This document shows positions 17,818 to 26,717 of a DNA stretch of 64,000 nt, piece after piece. The stretch is taken from contig JAAVJQ010000011.1 in the NCBI GenBank assembly GCA_012038135.1, forward strand, positions 1-64,000, written 5' to 3'. The position numbers were made by a program, and so were the translations under genes. The DNA comes from Salinimicrobium nanhaiense. Lineage in GTDB: Bacteria > Bacteroidota > Bacteroidia > Flavobacteriales > Flavobacteriaceae. The notes below the pieces were generated by a model, which was not told the origin of the DNA, made no database searches, and was given only the letters and a program-made list of their open reading frames with translations. How positions within the stretch are numbered: position 1 is the stretch's first letter; each line of letters starts with the position of its first letter.

Positions 17818-19878
17818 ATGAAAAACATGAAAAAATTTAAGTTTATACTGGGCCTATTTAGTTTTCTTGCAATCTTAGGTTGTAGTATGGAAGACGGAAT
17901 AGACGATGATACTTCCTTTTTGGAAACAGTCAATTCCGGTAATATTGGTGCCACCTTTGCCATAACGAATGACAATACTGGCCTGGTAACAATCACTCCC
18001 ACCGGTGAGGGGGTTACACGGTTTATTGTAGATTTTGGTGATGGTAGTTCGGTATCAGATGAAATCAGGCCTGGTGAAGCTGTGCAGCACATTTTTGCAG
18101 AGGGCAATTATGATGTGGTAATAACAGGCAAAAACCTTGCGGGAGAAACTGCCCAGGGGATACAGCCTCTTACTGTATCCTTTAGAACTCCTGAAAATCT
18201 TGAAGTGAATGTTCAAAGAGACCCTCAGGATAATTATACGGTCAATGTTAGTGCTTCAGCTGATTATGCCGCTTTATTCCATGTATATTTTGGTGAAAGT
18301 GCAGACGAGGAACCAACTTCTCTTATGCCGGGGGATATTGTTTCCCACACCTATGGAAATATCGGTACTTATAATGTGCGGGTCGTAGCTCTGAGTGGAG
18401 GAGAAGCCAGTATAGAAACTACACAACAAGTAACCATTACAGATCCTTTATTTTTACCAATAGATTTTGAATCAGCTAAGCTGGATTATTCTTTTTACAA
18501 CTTTGGACCCGATCAACCTAACGGTGTGCCGGTTATCGATAACCCAGATCCTAATGATGTTAACTTAAGCAGTAAAGTCGCACAATACACCAAACCTGCC
18601 AATTCTGAAACATGGGCAGGTACAGTTATAGGGCTTGATGAACCAATTGATTTTTCAACAAAGCGTTATATTCAGATAGATGTGTGGTCTCCTGCTGCGG
18701 GTATTCCAGTTTTGTTAAAAATTGAAAACGCTGCCAATACTGATATTAATGTAGAAACTTCTGTGAACACTACAGTAAGTGAGGAATGGGAGACGTTAAC
18801 ATTTGATATGACAGCTGTAGACCCCTCTCAGGTATATGATAATTTAGTCCTGTTCTTTAACTTCGGAACTCCGGGTACTGGTGAAACTTATTACTTCGAT
18901 AATATAAGAACCACTAAACTGGAGAAAATACAGTTGCCACTCACTTTTGAGTCGGAAAATATTACCTATACCTGGAATGGATTTGGTGGAGCAACAGGTG
19001 CTGTTGTGGCAAACCCTAATAAATCCGGTCTAAACACCAGTAACGCGGTTACAAAACTTGATAAAAGTAATGGAGCTCAAACATGGGCAGGAATAAGCCT
19101 TGGCCTTGATGAGCCGGTTGATTTCGGTGCAGGTAATACTGTAAAAATGAAAGTCTGGTCACCAAAAGAGGGTGCATCAATACTCTTTAAACTTGAAGAT
19201 ACTTCTTCACCGCCAGATAATAACGGAAATCCATCTGTTGTAGCTGAAGTATTTGTCAATACCACTACTTCCGGAGAATGGGAGGAGTTAAGTTTTGATC
19301 TGTCCACTTTCGGAGCTTTTGATCCATCCATAGATTACGACAACCTGGTTATTTTCTATGACTTTGGAAATGCAGGTGAAGGAAGTACATTCTACTTTGA
19401 TGACATCAGAGTAGGGGATACTGCTTACATCTCTCTATTCAGTGATTTTGCCACTGATGTAACCGTTGACACCTGGAGAACAGATTGGTCTGCTGCAGAT
19501 TATGAAGAGGTGACTTTTGAAGGTAGGTCGTCCAAACATTATTCAAATCTGAATTTTGTTGGAATTGAAACTGTTGCCAATCAGCTGGACATTAGGAATA
19601 TGACTCATTTCCATATTGATGTTTATACAGACAACGCAACTACTTTTAGAGTTAAACTAGTAGATTTTGGTCCCGATGGTGGATTTGACGGTGGAGACGA
19701 CACCGAGCATGAGGTGGTATTCGAAAATCTGTCCCAAAATGAATGGGTAAGCCTTGACATTCCTTTGTCTGAATTCGCTAACCTAACAACCAGGGAACAT
19801 ATTTCGCAGCTTATTTTTTCCGCAGCACCGGCGGGATCAGCTAATGTATATGTATCGAACATCTATTTCCATAATTAA
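17818..19878 (+). CDS. surface glycan-binding lipoprotein, PKD repeats plus three beta-sandwich modules
   Basis: A 686-residue lipoprotein with a lipid-anchor Cys at 22, followed by SMEDGIDDD, an acidic surface-export signal. Two PKD-like domains come next (about 40-205; FIVDFGDGSS in the first, VYFGESADEEP in the second). Three related beta-sandwich modules follow (about 215-370, 375-530, 535-686). The first two share FESxxxxYxxxxFG starts, a W-A-G-x-x-x-G-L-D-E-P motif and a YYFDNI/FYFDDI end, as in carbohydrate-binding modules attached to laminarinases. It occupies the SusE/SGBP-B slot after susD and probably captures glucan at the surface. No catalytic motif is seen. A second Met three codons later is possible. 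Confidence 0.8.
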   Translation: MKNMKKFKFILGLFSFLAILGCSMEDGIDDDTSFLETVNSGNIGATFAITNDNTGLVTITPTGEGVTRFIVDFGDGSSVSDEIRPGEAVQHIFAEGNYDVVITGKNLAGETAQGIQPLTVSFRTPENLEVNVQRDPQDNYTVNVSASADYAALFHVYFGESADEEPTSLMPGDIVSHTYGNIGTYNVRVVALSGGEASIETTQQVTITDPLFLPIDFESAKLDYSFYNFGPDQPNGVPVIDNPDPNDVNLSSKVAQYTKPANSETWAGTVIGLDEPIDFSTKRYIQIDVWSPAAGIPVLLKIENAANTDINVETSVNTTVSEEWETLTFDMTAVDPSQVYDNLVLFFNFGTPGTGETYYFDNIRTTKLEKIQLPLTFESENITYTWNGFGGATGAVVANPNKSGLNTSNAVTKLDKSNGAQTWAGISLGLDEPVDFGAGNTVKMKVWSPKEGASILFKLEDTSSPPDNNGNPSVVAEVFVNTTTSGEWEELSFDLSTFGAFDPSIDYDNLVIFYDFGNAGEGSTFYFDDIRVGDTAYISLFSDFATDVTVDTWRTDWSAADYEEVTFEGRSSKHYSNLNFVGIETVANQLDIRNMTHFHIDVYTDNATTFRVKLVDFGPDGGFDGGDDTEHEVVFENLSQNEWVSLDIPLSEFANLTTREHISQLIFSAAPAGSANVYVSNIYFHN

Positions 19879-19890
19879 AAAGTAGCAAAC

Positions 19891-20826
19891 ATGAAAAATA
19901 TTTTAAAGTTTAATATACTGTTTTTTGCCAGTCTACTTTTCGCTGTAGGCTGTTCGGAAGAAGACTATGACTTAGGAGATCTTAGTGCCCCCACTAACCT
20001 GGTAATTGAAACAGAACTAACAGGACAGGATGTAGAGCATCCTTATGGTGATGGTTCGGGCGAAGTCAAAATAAATGTTTCAGCAGAAAATGCTATAGCC
20101 TATAAGATCGACTTTGGAACTGCCACGGACAAGAATTTTGTTTCCTTCAATGGTCAAACCACAAGAAAATTCTCAACACCGGGTATAAATGATTATACAT
20201 TAACCATTGTAGCCTACGGGGCGGGAGGTACTGCTACCACTGTTACCCAGGAGATAACTGTGGAAAGTGTATTTTCTCCCGAGCCTGAGATCATTACATC
20301 TCTGGTTGGAGACGGATCCAAGACCTGGGTGGTAGATAAGGCCACAGCAGGACATTTTGGAGTTGGGCCATGGTCAGATAGTTCAGTTATTCCTGAATGG
20401 TGGTCTGCCGGGGTCAATGAAAAAGTAGGATCTGCAGATTGTTTCTATTCTGCAACCTTTACTTTTAGTGAAACTGAAAATGGCTTTACGCTGAATGTAG
20501 ATGCTCCGGAAGGTGCTTTTACAAAAACGGGTAGTTTAAGTAACAATCTTCCCGGTATTCCTGCAGAAGGAGCCGAAGACTGTTATGATGGTTACACCGG
20601 AGGAAGTTCTTCCTTCATATTTGTGCCTTCCGGTACGGGTGTTGCTCCATCTGCTCCTTCAACCAAGACCGCAATTGAATTGGCGGGATCAAATACCTTT
20701 ATAGGTTATGGTGCCGTTCAAAAGGAGTATGAGATCCTGGAATTGACTCCGGATGTTTTATACCTGAGAGTACAGGGTACTGAGACAGGCAACGCCTGGT
20801 ACATCAGATTAATTCCGGCAGAGTAA
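19891..20826 (+). CDS. PKD-domain lipoprotein of the glucan locus
   Basis: A 311-residue lipoprotein with lipobox AVGC and the acidic run SEEDYDLGD. One PKD-like domain follows (about 35-125). The C-terminal domain (about 130-311) has tryptophans (KTWVVDK, PEWWSAG) and two cysteines near ADCFY and EDCYDG that could pair. The N-terminal part is similar to that of the next gene (HPYGDGSGEVKINVSAENA against NPNGDGSGKINVSFSAKNA), so the two share a module. It is probably another glucan-binding surface protein. The C-terminal domain resembles non-catalytic companions of GH16 genes in other flavobacterial loci; this is a family-level recollection, not a search. Confidence 0.65.
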   Translation: MKNILKFNILFFASLLFAVGCSEEDYDLGDLSAPTNLVIETELTGQDVEHPYGDGSGEVKINVSAENAIAYKIDFGTATDKNFVSFNGQTTRKFSTPGINDYTLTIVAYGAGGTATTVTQEITVESVFSPEPEIITSLVGDGSKTWVVDKATAGHFGVGPWSDSSVIPEWWSAGVNEKVGSADCFYSATFTFSETENGFTLNVDAPEGAFTKTGSLSNNLPGIPAEGAEDCYDGYTGGSSSFIFVPSGTGVAPSAPSTKTAIELAGSNTFIGYGAVQKEYEILELTPDVLYLRVQGTETGNAWYIRLIPAE

Positions 20827-20917
20827 CTGTCAGGAAGTACCTGGAGATTTCCGGAGGTAGTAAAATAGCCTCCGGAAATTCATCAGGTTAACATTATCAA
20901 CTTTTATACTTTTTTAA

Positions 20918-22006
20918 ATGAATTATCGAAAGCTATTTTTTCAGCTCGGGCCATTCTTTTGCCTAATTTTTTGGATGCTTCCAATGAGCTGCAGCAGTTC
21001 TGATCCCAATGAAGATGATACCCCTAAGCTTTCTGACCTTACGGTAGAAGTGGAAATAGTTGGAAGCTCAGCTTCCAATCCTAATGGCGACGGTAGTGGT
21101 AAGATCAATGTTTCATTTTCAGCAAAGAATGCTAATACCTATAGGGTGAACTTTGGAAATGGAGATGTTCTTGAAACTGCCTCGAACAATCTTTCGTACA
21201 CCTATGTTCAAAGTGGAACTAACACCTACCAGGTGTTTGTTTCAGCATATAGAGGAAGTGAGTTTATATCCAAAGGAGAATCGGTTACTATTTATGTCAC
21301 ACCAAGCATGATATTTTCCGAAGAATTTAATTACAGTGGTGCACCCGACTCATCCAAATGGGCTTTTGACATAGGAAGGGGTGATAATGGTTGGGGAAAT
21401 AGTGAATCCCAATATTACACCAGCCGTCCTGAAAATGTTGTGGTGGATAACGGAATTCTTAAGATCACTGCCAGGAAAGAAAATTACGAAGGAGCTTCGT
21501 ACACTTCCTCCAGATTAAAAACTCAGGGGAAATTCAAATTCACATACGGGAAAGTAGAAGTTAGAGCTAAACTACCCAGAGGAGGTGGTACATGGCCGGC
21601 CATTTGGATGCTGGGGTCGAACGTGACGACTGTTGGTTGGCCTGCATCTGGTGAAATTGATATAATGGAGCATGTAGGGAACAACCCTAATACCGTAATA
21701 AGTGCTATACACACGCCATCCAGTTATGGTGGGACTCAAAATAAAGCTACTGCTTCCGTTCAAAGTGCCACTACAGAATTCCATGTTTATGGGCTGGAGT
21801 GGACACCTGAAAAACTGGTTTTTTCGGTAGATGGTAAGGTACACTATACCTACAATCCTACTAACAAAAATGCAAGTACCTGGCCCTTTAATTCCGATCA
21901 GTTTTTAATTCTGAATGTTGCCATGGGTGGCACTTTGGGAGGTAACATTGACCCTAATTTCATATCGGGTACTATGGAAATCGATTATGTAAGAGTTTAT
22001 AAATAA
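20918..22006 (+). CDS. GH16 endo-beta-1,3-glucanase lipoprotein (laminarinase)
   Basis: A 362-residue lipoprotein (Cys25, then SSSDPNEDD) with an N-terminal PKD-like domain (about 38-128) and a GH16 domain (about 130-362). The catalytic motif GEIDIMEHVG places the nucleophile at Glu246, Asp248, and the acid/base at Glu251. The extra residue in E-x-D-x-x-E is the laminarinase form. The acidic run after the Cys predicts surface display, so the protein would cut polymeric beta-1,3-glucan outside the cell and feed SusCD. A gap of 91 bp separates it from the previous gene; the next follows after 34 bp. Confidence 0.9.
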   Translation: MNYRKLFFQLGPFFCLIFWMLPMSCSSSDPNEDDTPKLSDLTVEVEIVGSSASNPNGDGSGKINVSFSAKNANTYRVNFGNGDVLETASNNLSYTYVQSGTNTYQVFVSAYRGSEFISKGESVTIYVTPSMIFSEEFNYSGAPDSSKWAFDIGRGDNGWGNSESQYYTSRPENVVVDNGILKITARKENYEGASYTSSRLKTQGKFKFTYGKVEVRAKLPRGGGTWPAIWMLGSNVTTVGWPASGEIDIMEHVGNNPNTVISAIHTPSSYGGTQNKATASVQSATTEFHVYGLEWTPEKLVFSVDGKVHYTYNPTNKNASTWPFNSDQFLILNVAMGGTLGGNIDPNFISGTMEIDYVRVYK

Positions 22007-22040
22007 CAACCTCTAAAAAAGAGGAAAAGCAAAATTTAAA

Positions 22041-23483
22041 ATGGAAAGGTTTATTTCAATTTTGTTTTTATTTATCCTGTGCGGCAGTTGTAGCGGCGAT
22101 AGTGATACTGAAACCGATCCCCCAAATCCTCCTCAACCGCCACAGGTGGAAAATGAGGTGGATTTTTATCTCACAAGAGGGGACCAGTCGCAAAAATTTC
22201 AAAAACAACCCGGGATTCTTGCCTTCAGGACCTCCTATAATGCTCTCCCTTCTATTAAAGTTAGTACATCTGAAACATTTCAAACTGTTGAAGGTTTCGG
22301 GTTTACCCTTACAGGAGGTAGTGCAGAGGTTATTAATAGTCTCAATAGCAGCAAAAAACAGGAACTCCTCGAAAAGCTTTTTGGAAATGGGGAAAATTCC
22401 ATTGGTATCAGCTACTTAAGGATAAGTGTGGGAGCATCAGACCTTAATGCAGCGCCGTACACATATAACGATCTTCCTTCCGGAGAAACTGATGAAGATC
22501 TTTCAGAATTCAGTCTGGAGCCAGATATGGAAGATGTTATCCCTCTCCTGCAGGAGATCCTGGAGATCAATCCGGAAATTGGGATAATGGCCACTCCCTG
22601 GTCTCCACCGGTGTGGATGAAAGATAATAAAAGTACCGTTGGTGGAAGCCTTCTGCCTAAGTACTATGATGTATATGCTAATTACCTGGTAAAATACATT
22701 AAAGAAATGGGGCAGTTGGGTATCGAAATCCATGCGCTCACTCCTCAAAATGAACCTTTACACGCAGGAAATAATCCAAGTATGCACATGACTGCTGCAG
22801 AGCAGGCAAATTTTATTAAGAACTCTCTGGGGCCCGCATTTAGAGAAGCAGGAATAGATACAGACATCATTATCTATGACCACAATGCCGATAATCCGGG
22901 TTATCCTATTTCAATTCTTAATGACCCTCAGGCAAGGCAGTATATTGCAGGCTCAGCTTTTCATCTATACGCCGGGGATATTTCTGCCCTCTCAACAGTT
23001 CATGATGCCTTTCCCAATAAAGACATCTATTTCACAGAACAGTACACGGCTTCAAATGGAGATTTTGGAGGGGATCTAAAATGGCATTTAAAAAATGTAA
23101 TTATAGGCTCAATGCGTAACTGGAGTAAAACTGCTCTGGAATGGAACCTGGCAAACAATTCGAATTTCGGGCCACATACCTCCGGAGGCTGTACAACCTG
23201 CAAGGGTGCTGTAACAATGACCAGCAGCGGGACATATACCATCAATGTTGGTTATTATATCATCGCACATGCCTCTAAATTTGTTCCTCCCGGTTCTGTA
23301 CGTATTTCCAGTAACATTGCCGGTAACCTGTACAATGTAGCATTCATGACACCCTCCGGAGACAAAGTATTGATCGTACTTAATGACGGCAATAATTCTG
23401 AAAATTTTAATATAGAGTACAGTGGAAAGTGGGTAACCGCTTCACTTTATCCCGGTGCCGTTGGAACCTTTGTGTGGGAGTAA
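22041..23483 (+). CDS. GH30 family beta-glucanase lipoprotein
   Basis: A 480-residue lipoprotein: Cys17 is followed by SGDSDTETD and then a proline-rich linker. The GH30 catalytic domain starts at about residue 70 (VEGFGFTLTGGSAEVIN). The acid/base is Glu238 in TPQNEPLH and the nucleophile Glu333 in YFTEQYT, after the GIMATPWSPPVWMKDN strand. GH30 members of laminarin loci usually cleave beta-1,6-glucosyl linkages, i.e. remove branches or cut beta-1,6-glucan; that specificity is inferred. It is a clear paralogue of the gene at 25263. The acidic tail after the Cys predicts a surface location. Confidence 0.9.
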   Translation: MERFISILFLFILCGSCSGDSDTETDPPNPPQPPQVENEVDFYLTRGDQSQKFQKQPGILAFRTSYNALPSIKVSTSETFQTVEGFGFTLTGGSAEVINSLNSSKKQELLEKLFGNGENSIGISYLRISVGASDLNAAPYTYNDLPSGETDEDLSEFSLEPDMEDVIPLLQEILEINPEIGIMATPWSPPVWMKDNKSTVGGSLLPKYYDVYANYLVKYIKEMGQLGIEIHALTPQNEPLHAGNNPSMHMTAAEQANFIKNSLGPAFREAGIDTDIIIYDHNADNPGYPISILNDPQARQYIAGSAFHLYAGDISALSTVHDAFPNKDIYFTEQYTASNGDFGGDLKWHLKNVIIGSMRNWSKTALEWNLANNSNFGPHTSGGCTTCKGAVTMTSSGTYTINVGYYIIAHASKFVPPGSVRISSNIAGNLYNVAFMTPSGDKVLIVLNDGNNSENFNIEYSGKWVTASLYPGAVGTFVWE

Positions 23484-23503
23484 CCGGAACAAAAACAACA
23501 GCA

Positions 23504-25258
23504 ATGAAAAATCTTATACTTTCCTTCTTACTTGCAGTTTCTTTTGCGGCTCTTGCACAAGATACCGCAACTTCTGAATTCCTTCACACTCAGGGCCAAA
23601 AGATCGTCGACAAAAGTGGTGAAAATGTGCTGCTAAGGGGAATAGGACTTGGTGGACATATGCTGCAGGAAGGATACATGCTGAAAGTGCCATTTTCGGG
23701 ACAGCAGTACGTAATAAGGGAGCACATTGAAGAATTGATAGGAAAGGAGAAAACCGACGAATTCTATGAAGCCTGGCTTCAGAACCACACCCGCAAGATA
23801 GATATAGATTCGATGAAAAGCTGGGGTTTCAACTCGGTACGTCTTCCCATGCATTATAATCTCTATACCCTTCCGGTAGAAGATGAGCCGGTTAAGGGAG
23901 AGAATACCTGGCTGGAAAAAGGCTTTCAAATGACCGATTCCCTACTGAGTTGGGCCGAGGCAAATGAAATGTATCTTATCCTGGACATGCATGCAGCACC
24001 GGGAGGTCAGGGTCATGACGTGAATATCTCCGATCGCGATCCTTCTAAACCTTCTCTTTGGGAAAGTGAAGCTAATCAACAAAAGCTTGTTGCACTCTGG
24101 AAAAAACTGGCCGAAAGATATAAGGATGAACCATGGATTGGAGCTTATGATGTCATCAATGAGCCCAACTGGACCTTTGAAGAAGGAAAGAATAAAAACG
24201 GAATTCAGGATACCTTAAATGCTCCCCTTAAAAAACTTTTAGTTGACATAACCAAGGCTATTAGAGAAGTGGACACTAATCATATCGTCATCATAGAAGG
24301 AAATGGTTGGGGAAATAACTACAACGGAATTCTTCCGCCATGGGATGACAACATGGTTATTAGTTTCCACAAATACTGGAATTACAATGACACAGCTTCT
24401 ATTCAGCAATTCATTGACTTCAGAAAAAAATATAATGCTCCTGTGTGGCTCGGGGAAACGGGAGAAAATTCCAACGTCTGGTTTACAGATGCCATAAGAC
24501 TGATGGAGGAAAATAACATCGGCTGGGCATGGTGGCCACTTAAAAAGCTTGGTTTTAACAATCCGCTTGAGGTTCTGGTGAATCCGGGATATCAACAGAT
24601 TCTTGATTATTGGGAAGGAGAAGCCGAAAAACCTTCCGAAGAAGAAGCGTATAAGGCATTTATGCAGCTAGCTGAAAACACCAAACTGGAAAATAATTAT
24701 TTCCATAGAGGGGTGGTGGATGCCATGATAAGGCAGCCGCATTCAAGAGAAGTAATTCCTTTTACTGAAGTTGTAGTGGACAATTCAGCTGTAATTAAAG
24801 CCGCGAACTACGACATGGGGGAGGCGGGAAAGGCATATCACGACAGTATATCTGCAAATTATTATATCTCTACCGGCGGAGAAAGGCAAAGCTGGAACAA
24901 TGGCCGTACCTATCGCAATGATGGCGTGGATATTTATCCTAATGAGTCTAGAGAAAGTTACGATGACGTTTATGTGGGGGATATGGAAGAAGGGGAGTGG
25001 ATGCAATACACTTTCTCAGTATCCGAAAATGGCATTTTTGACCTTTCCTTTAAAACTGCTGCCGATGCTTCCGGAAAAGCCGCTGTTGAAGTCGGCGGAA
25101 AGAGATATCCGGCTTTTGTTGTTCCGGACAGCGCAGAAAAATGGATTGAAACAACTGTAAAAGACATTCCCCTTAAAAAAGGGCAAAACAGGATTAAATT
25201 CTTTGTGATCGACGGTGGCTTTAAGCTGGAACAGATCAAAATTAATCGTCAAAAATAA
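23504..25258 (+). CDS. GH5 family glucanase with C-terminal CBM6
   Basis: A 584-residue protein with a cleavable signal peptide (1-19, ending ALAQ) and no lipobox, so it is probably periplasmic. The GH5 domain (about 25-395) has acid/base Glu220 in YDVINEPNW and nucleophile Glu318 in WLGETGENS. A CBM6-like beta-sandwich occupies about 430-584 (YVGDMEEGEWMQYTFSV, then GGFKLEQI). The frame is open from 23429, overlapping the GH30 gene, but ATG at 23504 opens the signal peptide and leaves a 20-bp gap. In this context it probably acts on beta-1,3- or beta-1,6-gluco-oligosaccharides; subfamily assignment needs a search. Confidence 0.85.
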   Translation: MKNLILSFLLAVSFAALAQDTATSEFLHTQGQKIVDKSGENVLLRGIGLGGHMLQEGYMLKVPFSGQQYVIREHIEELIGKEKTDEFYEAWLQNHTRKIDIDSMKSWGFNSVRLPMHYNLYTLPVEDEPVKGENTWLEKGFQMTDSLLSWAEANEMYLILDMHAAPGGQGHDVNISDRDPSKPSLWESEANQQKLVALWKKLAERYKDEPWIGAYDVINEPNWTFEEGKNKNGIQDTLNAPLKKLLVDITKAIREVDTNHIVIIEGNGWGNNYNGILPPWDDNMVISFHKYWNYNDTASIQQFIDFRKKYNAPVWLGETGENSNVWFTDAIRLMEENNIGWAWWPLKKLGFNNPLEVLVNPGYQQILDYWEGEAEKPSEEEAYKAFMQLAENTKLENNYFHRGVVDAMIRQPHSREVIPFTEVVVDNSAVIKAANYDMGEAGKAYHDSISANYYISTGGERQSWNNGRTYRNDGVDIYPNESRESYDDVYVGDMEEGEWMQYTFSVSENGIFDLSFKTAADASGKAAVEVGGKRYPAFVVPDSAEKWIETTVKDIPLKKGQNRIKFFVIDGGFKLEQIKINRQK

Positions 25259-25262
25259 ATTT

Positions 25263-26663
25263 ATGAGATCCCTACACATACTTTCTCTTTTCTTTCTGTT
25301 CATATTAGCATCATGTGCAGATGAACCTAAGGAAACAGCCCAGGCAAACCTGTGGTTGACAACCCTGGATCAAAAATCACTGCTTGAGCGGCGTGCTCTG
25401 GAGGTAGGGGAAGCAAAAGATTCTCTGGAAGCATCAATAACTATCGATACTTCTCAGACATTTCAGGAAATAGACGGCTTTGGGTACACCCTCACCGGCG
25501 GTAGTGCTCTTCATATTCACAAGATGATTGATTCCGCAAGAACGGCACTGCTTCAGGAGCTTTTTGGAACCGGAGAGAATGAAATTGGAGTAAGTTATCT
25601 CCGCCTTAGCGTTGGCGCTTCAGACCTTAATGAAGCTCCATTTTCATATAATGACCTCCCGGAAGGAGAGACAGATGTGAACCTGGAGAATTTCAGCCTT
25701 GCTAATGACACAGTTCACGTAGTACCTGTTTTAAAGGAGATCCTTGAAATAGCTCCTGAAATCAAGATTATGGGCTCTCCGTGGTCCCCACCGGCATGGA
25801 TGAAAGACAACAAAGATACCCGCGGCGGTAGCCTGCTGGAAGAATATTACCCGGTGTACGCCAGTTATCTCGTAAAATATGTGCAGACTATGGCGGAAAA
25901 TGGAATTACTATAGACGCCATTACCGTGCAGAATGAGCCTCTTCATCCCGGCAATAATCCGAGTCTGCTTATGCTTGCTGAAGATCAGGCTGACTTCATA
26001 AAAAATCATTTAGGCCCGGCATTCGAAAAGAACAACATAGCCACCAAGATCATCATTTATGATCACAATGCCGACAGACCAGATTACCCAATCAGCATTC
26101 TGGATGATCCTGAAGCGGCTCAATATATCGACGGTTCTGCTTTTCATCTCTATGGCGGAGAAATAGAGGCTTTATCTGAAGTGCATGAAGCTCATCCCGA
26201 CAAGAATCTCTACTTCACCGAGCAGTGGGTGGGGGCACCTGGAGATTTTGCAAAGGAAATGACCTGGCATACAGAAAATCTCATCATTGGCGCCACCCGC
26301 AACTGGAGCCGAAATGTGCTGGAGTGGAACCTGGCAGCCGATGAGAATCAGGATCCGCATACAGACAGGGGGGGATGCGATCGCTGTCTCGGCGCTCTAA
26401 CTATCACAGGTGACAAAGTGACGAGGGAGCCGGCTTATTACATCATAGCACAGGCCTCAAAATTTGTTCGTCCGGGTTCTGTACGCATAGATTCTAACCT
26501 TCCGGGAAATCTTCCGAATGTCGCTTTTTTGACACCCGAAGGTAAGATCGTTCTCATCGTTCAAAACAAAGCAAAAACTGAAACATCTGTAACTGTAAAA
26601 TTTGATAACAAACAAACCTCTTTTCAGCTTCCGGCAGGGGCAGTGGGGACTTTAGTCTTATAA
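25263..26663 (+). CDS. second GH30 family beta-glucanase lipoprotein
   Basis: A 466-residue lipoprotein (LASC, Cys18, then ADEPKE). The GH30 domain begins near residue 68 with EIDGFGYTLTGGSALHI. Acid/base Glu225 lies in TVQNEPLH and nucleophile Glu320 in YFTEQWV. The catalytic half is close to the GH30 at 22041 (for example IIIYDHNAD and SAFHLY in both), so one arose by duplication, with the GH5 gene now between them. The start at 25263 is preferred over the open frame from 25215 because it begins the lipoprotein signal and lies 4 bp after the GH5 stop. It may differ from its paralogue in chain length or linkage preference. Confidence 0.9.
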   Translation: MRSLHILSLFFLFILASCADEPKETAQANLWLTTLDQKSLLERRALEVGEAKDSLEASITIDTSQTFQEIDGFGYTLTGGSALHIHKMIDSARTALLQELFGTGENEIGVSYLRLSVGASDLNEAPFSYNDLPEGETDVNLENFSLANDTVHVVPVLKEILEIAPEIKIMGSPWSPPAWMKDNKDTRGGSLLEEYYPVYASYLVKYVQTMAENGITIDAITVQNEPLHPGNNPSLLMLAEDQADFIKNHLGPAFEKNNIATKIIIYDHNADRPDYPISILDDPEAAQYIDGSAFHLYGGEIEALSEVHEAHPDKNLYFTEQWVGAPGDFAKEMTWHTENLIIGATRNWSRNVLEWNLAADENQDPHTDRGGCDRCLGALTITGDKVTREPAYYIIAQASKFVRPGSVRIDSNLPGNLPNVAFLTPEGKIVLIVQNKAKTETSVTVKFDNKQTSFQLPAGAVGTLVL

Positions 26664-26717
26664 TTTCTCTTAAAGCTATTAAAATTGACCAACCATATTT
26701 CTAAATAAACAAGTAAA

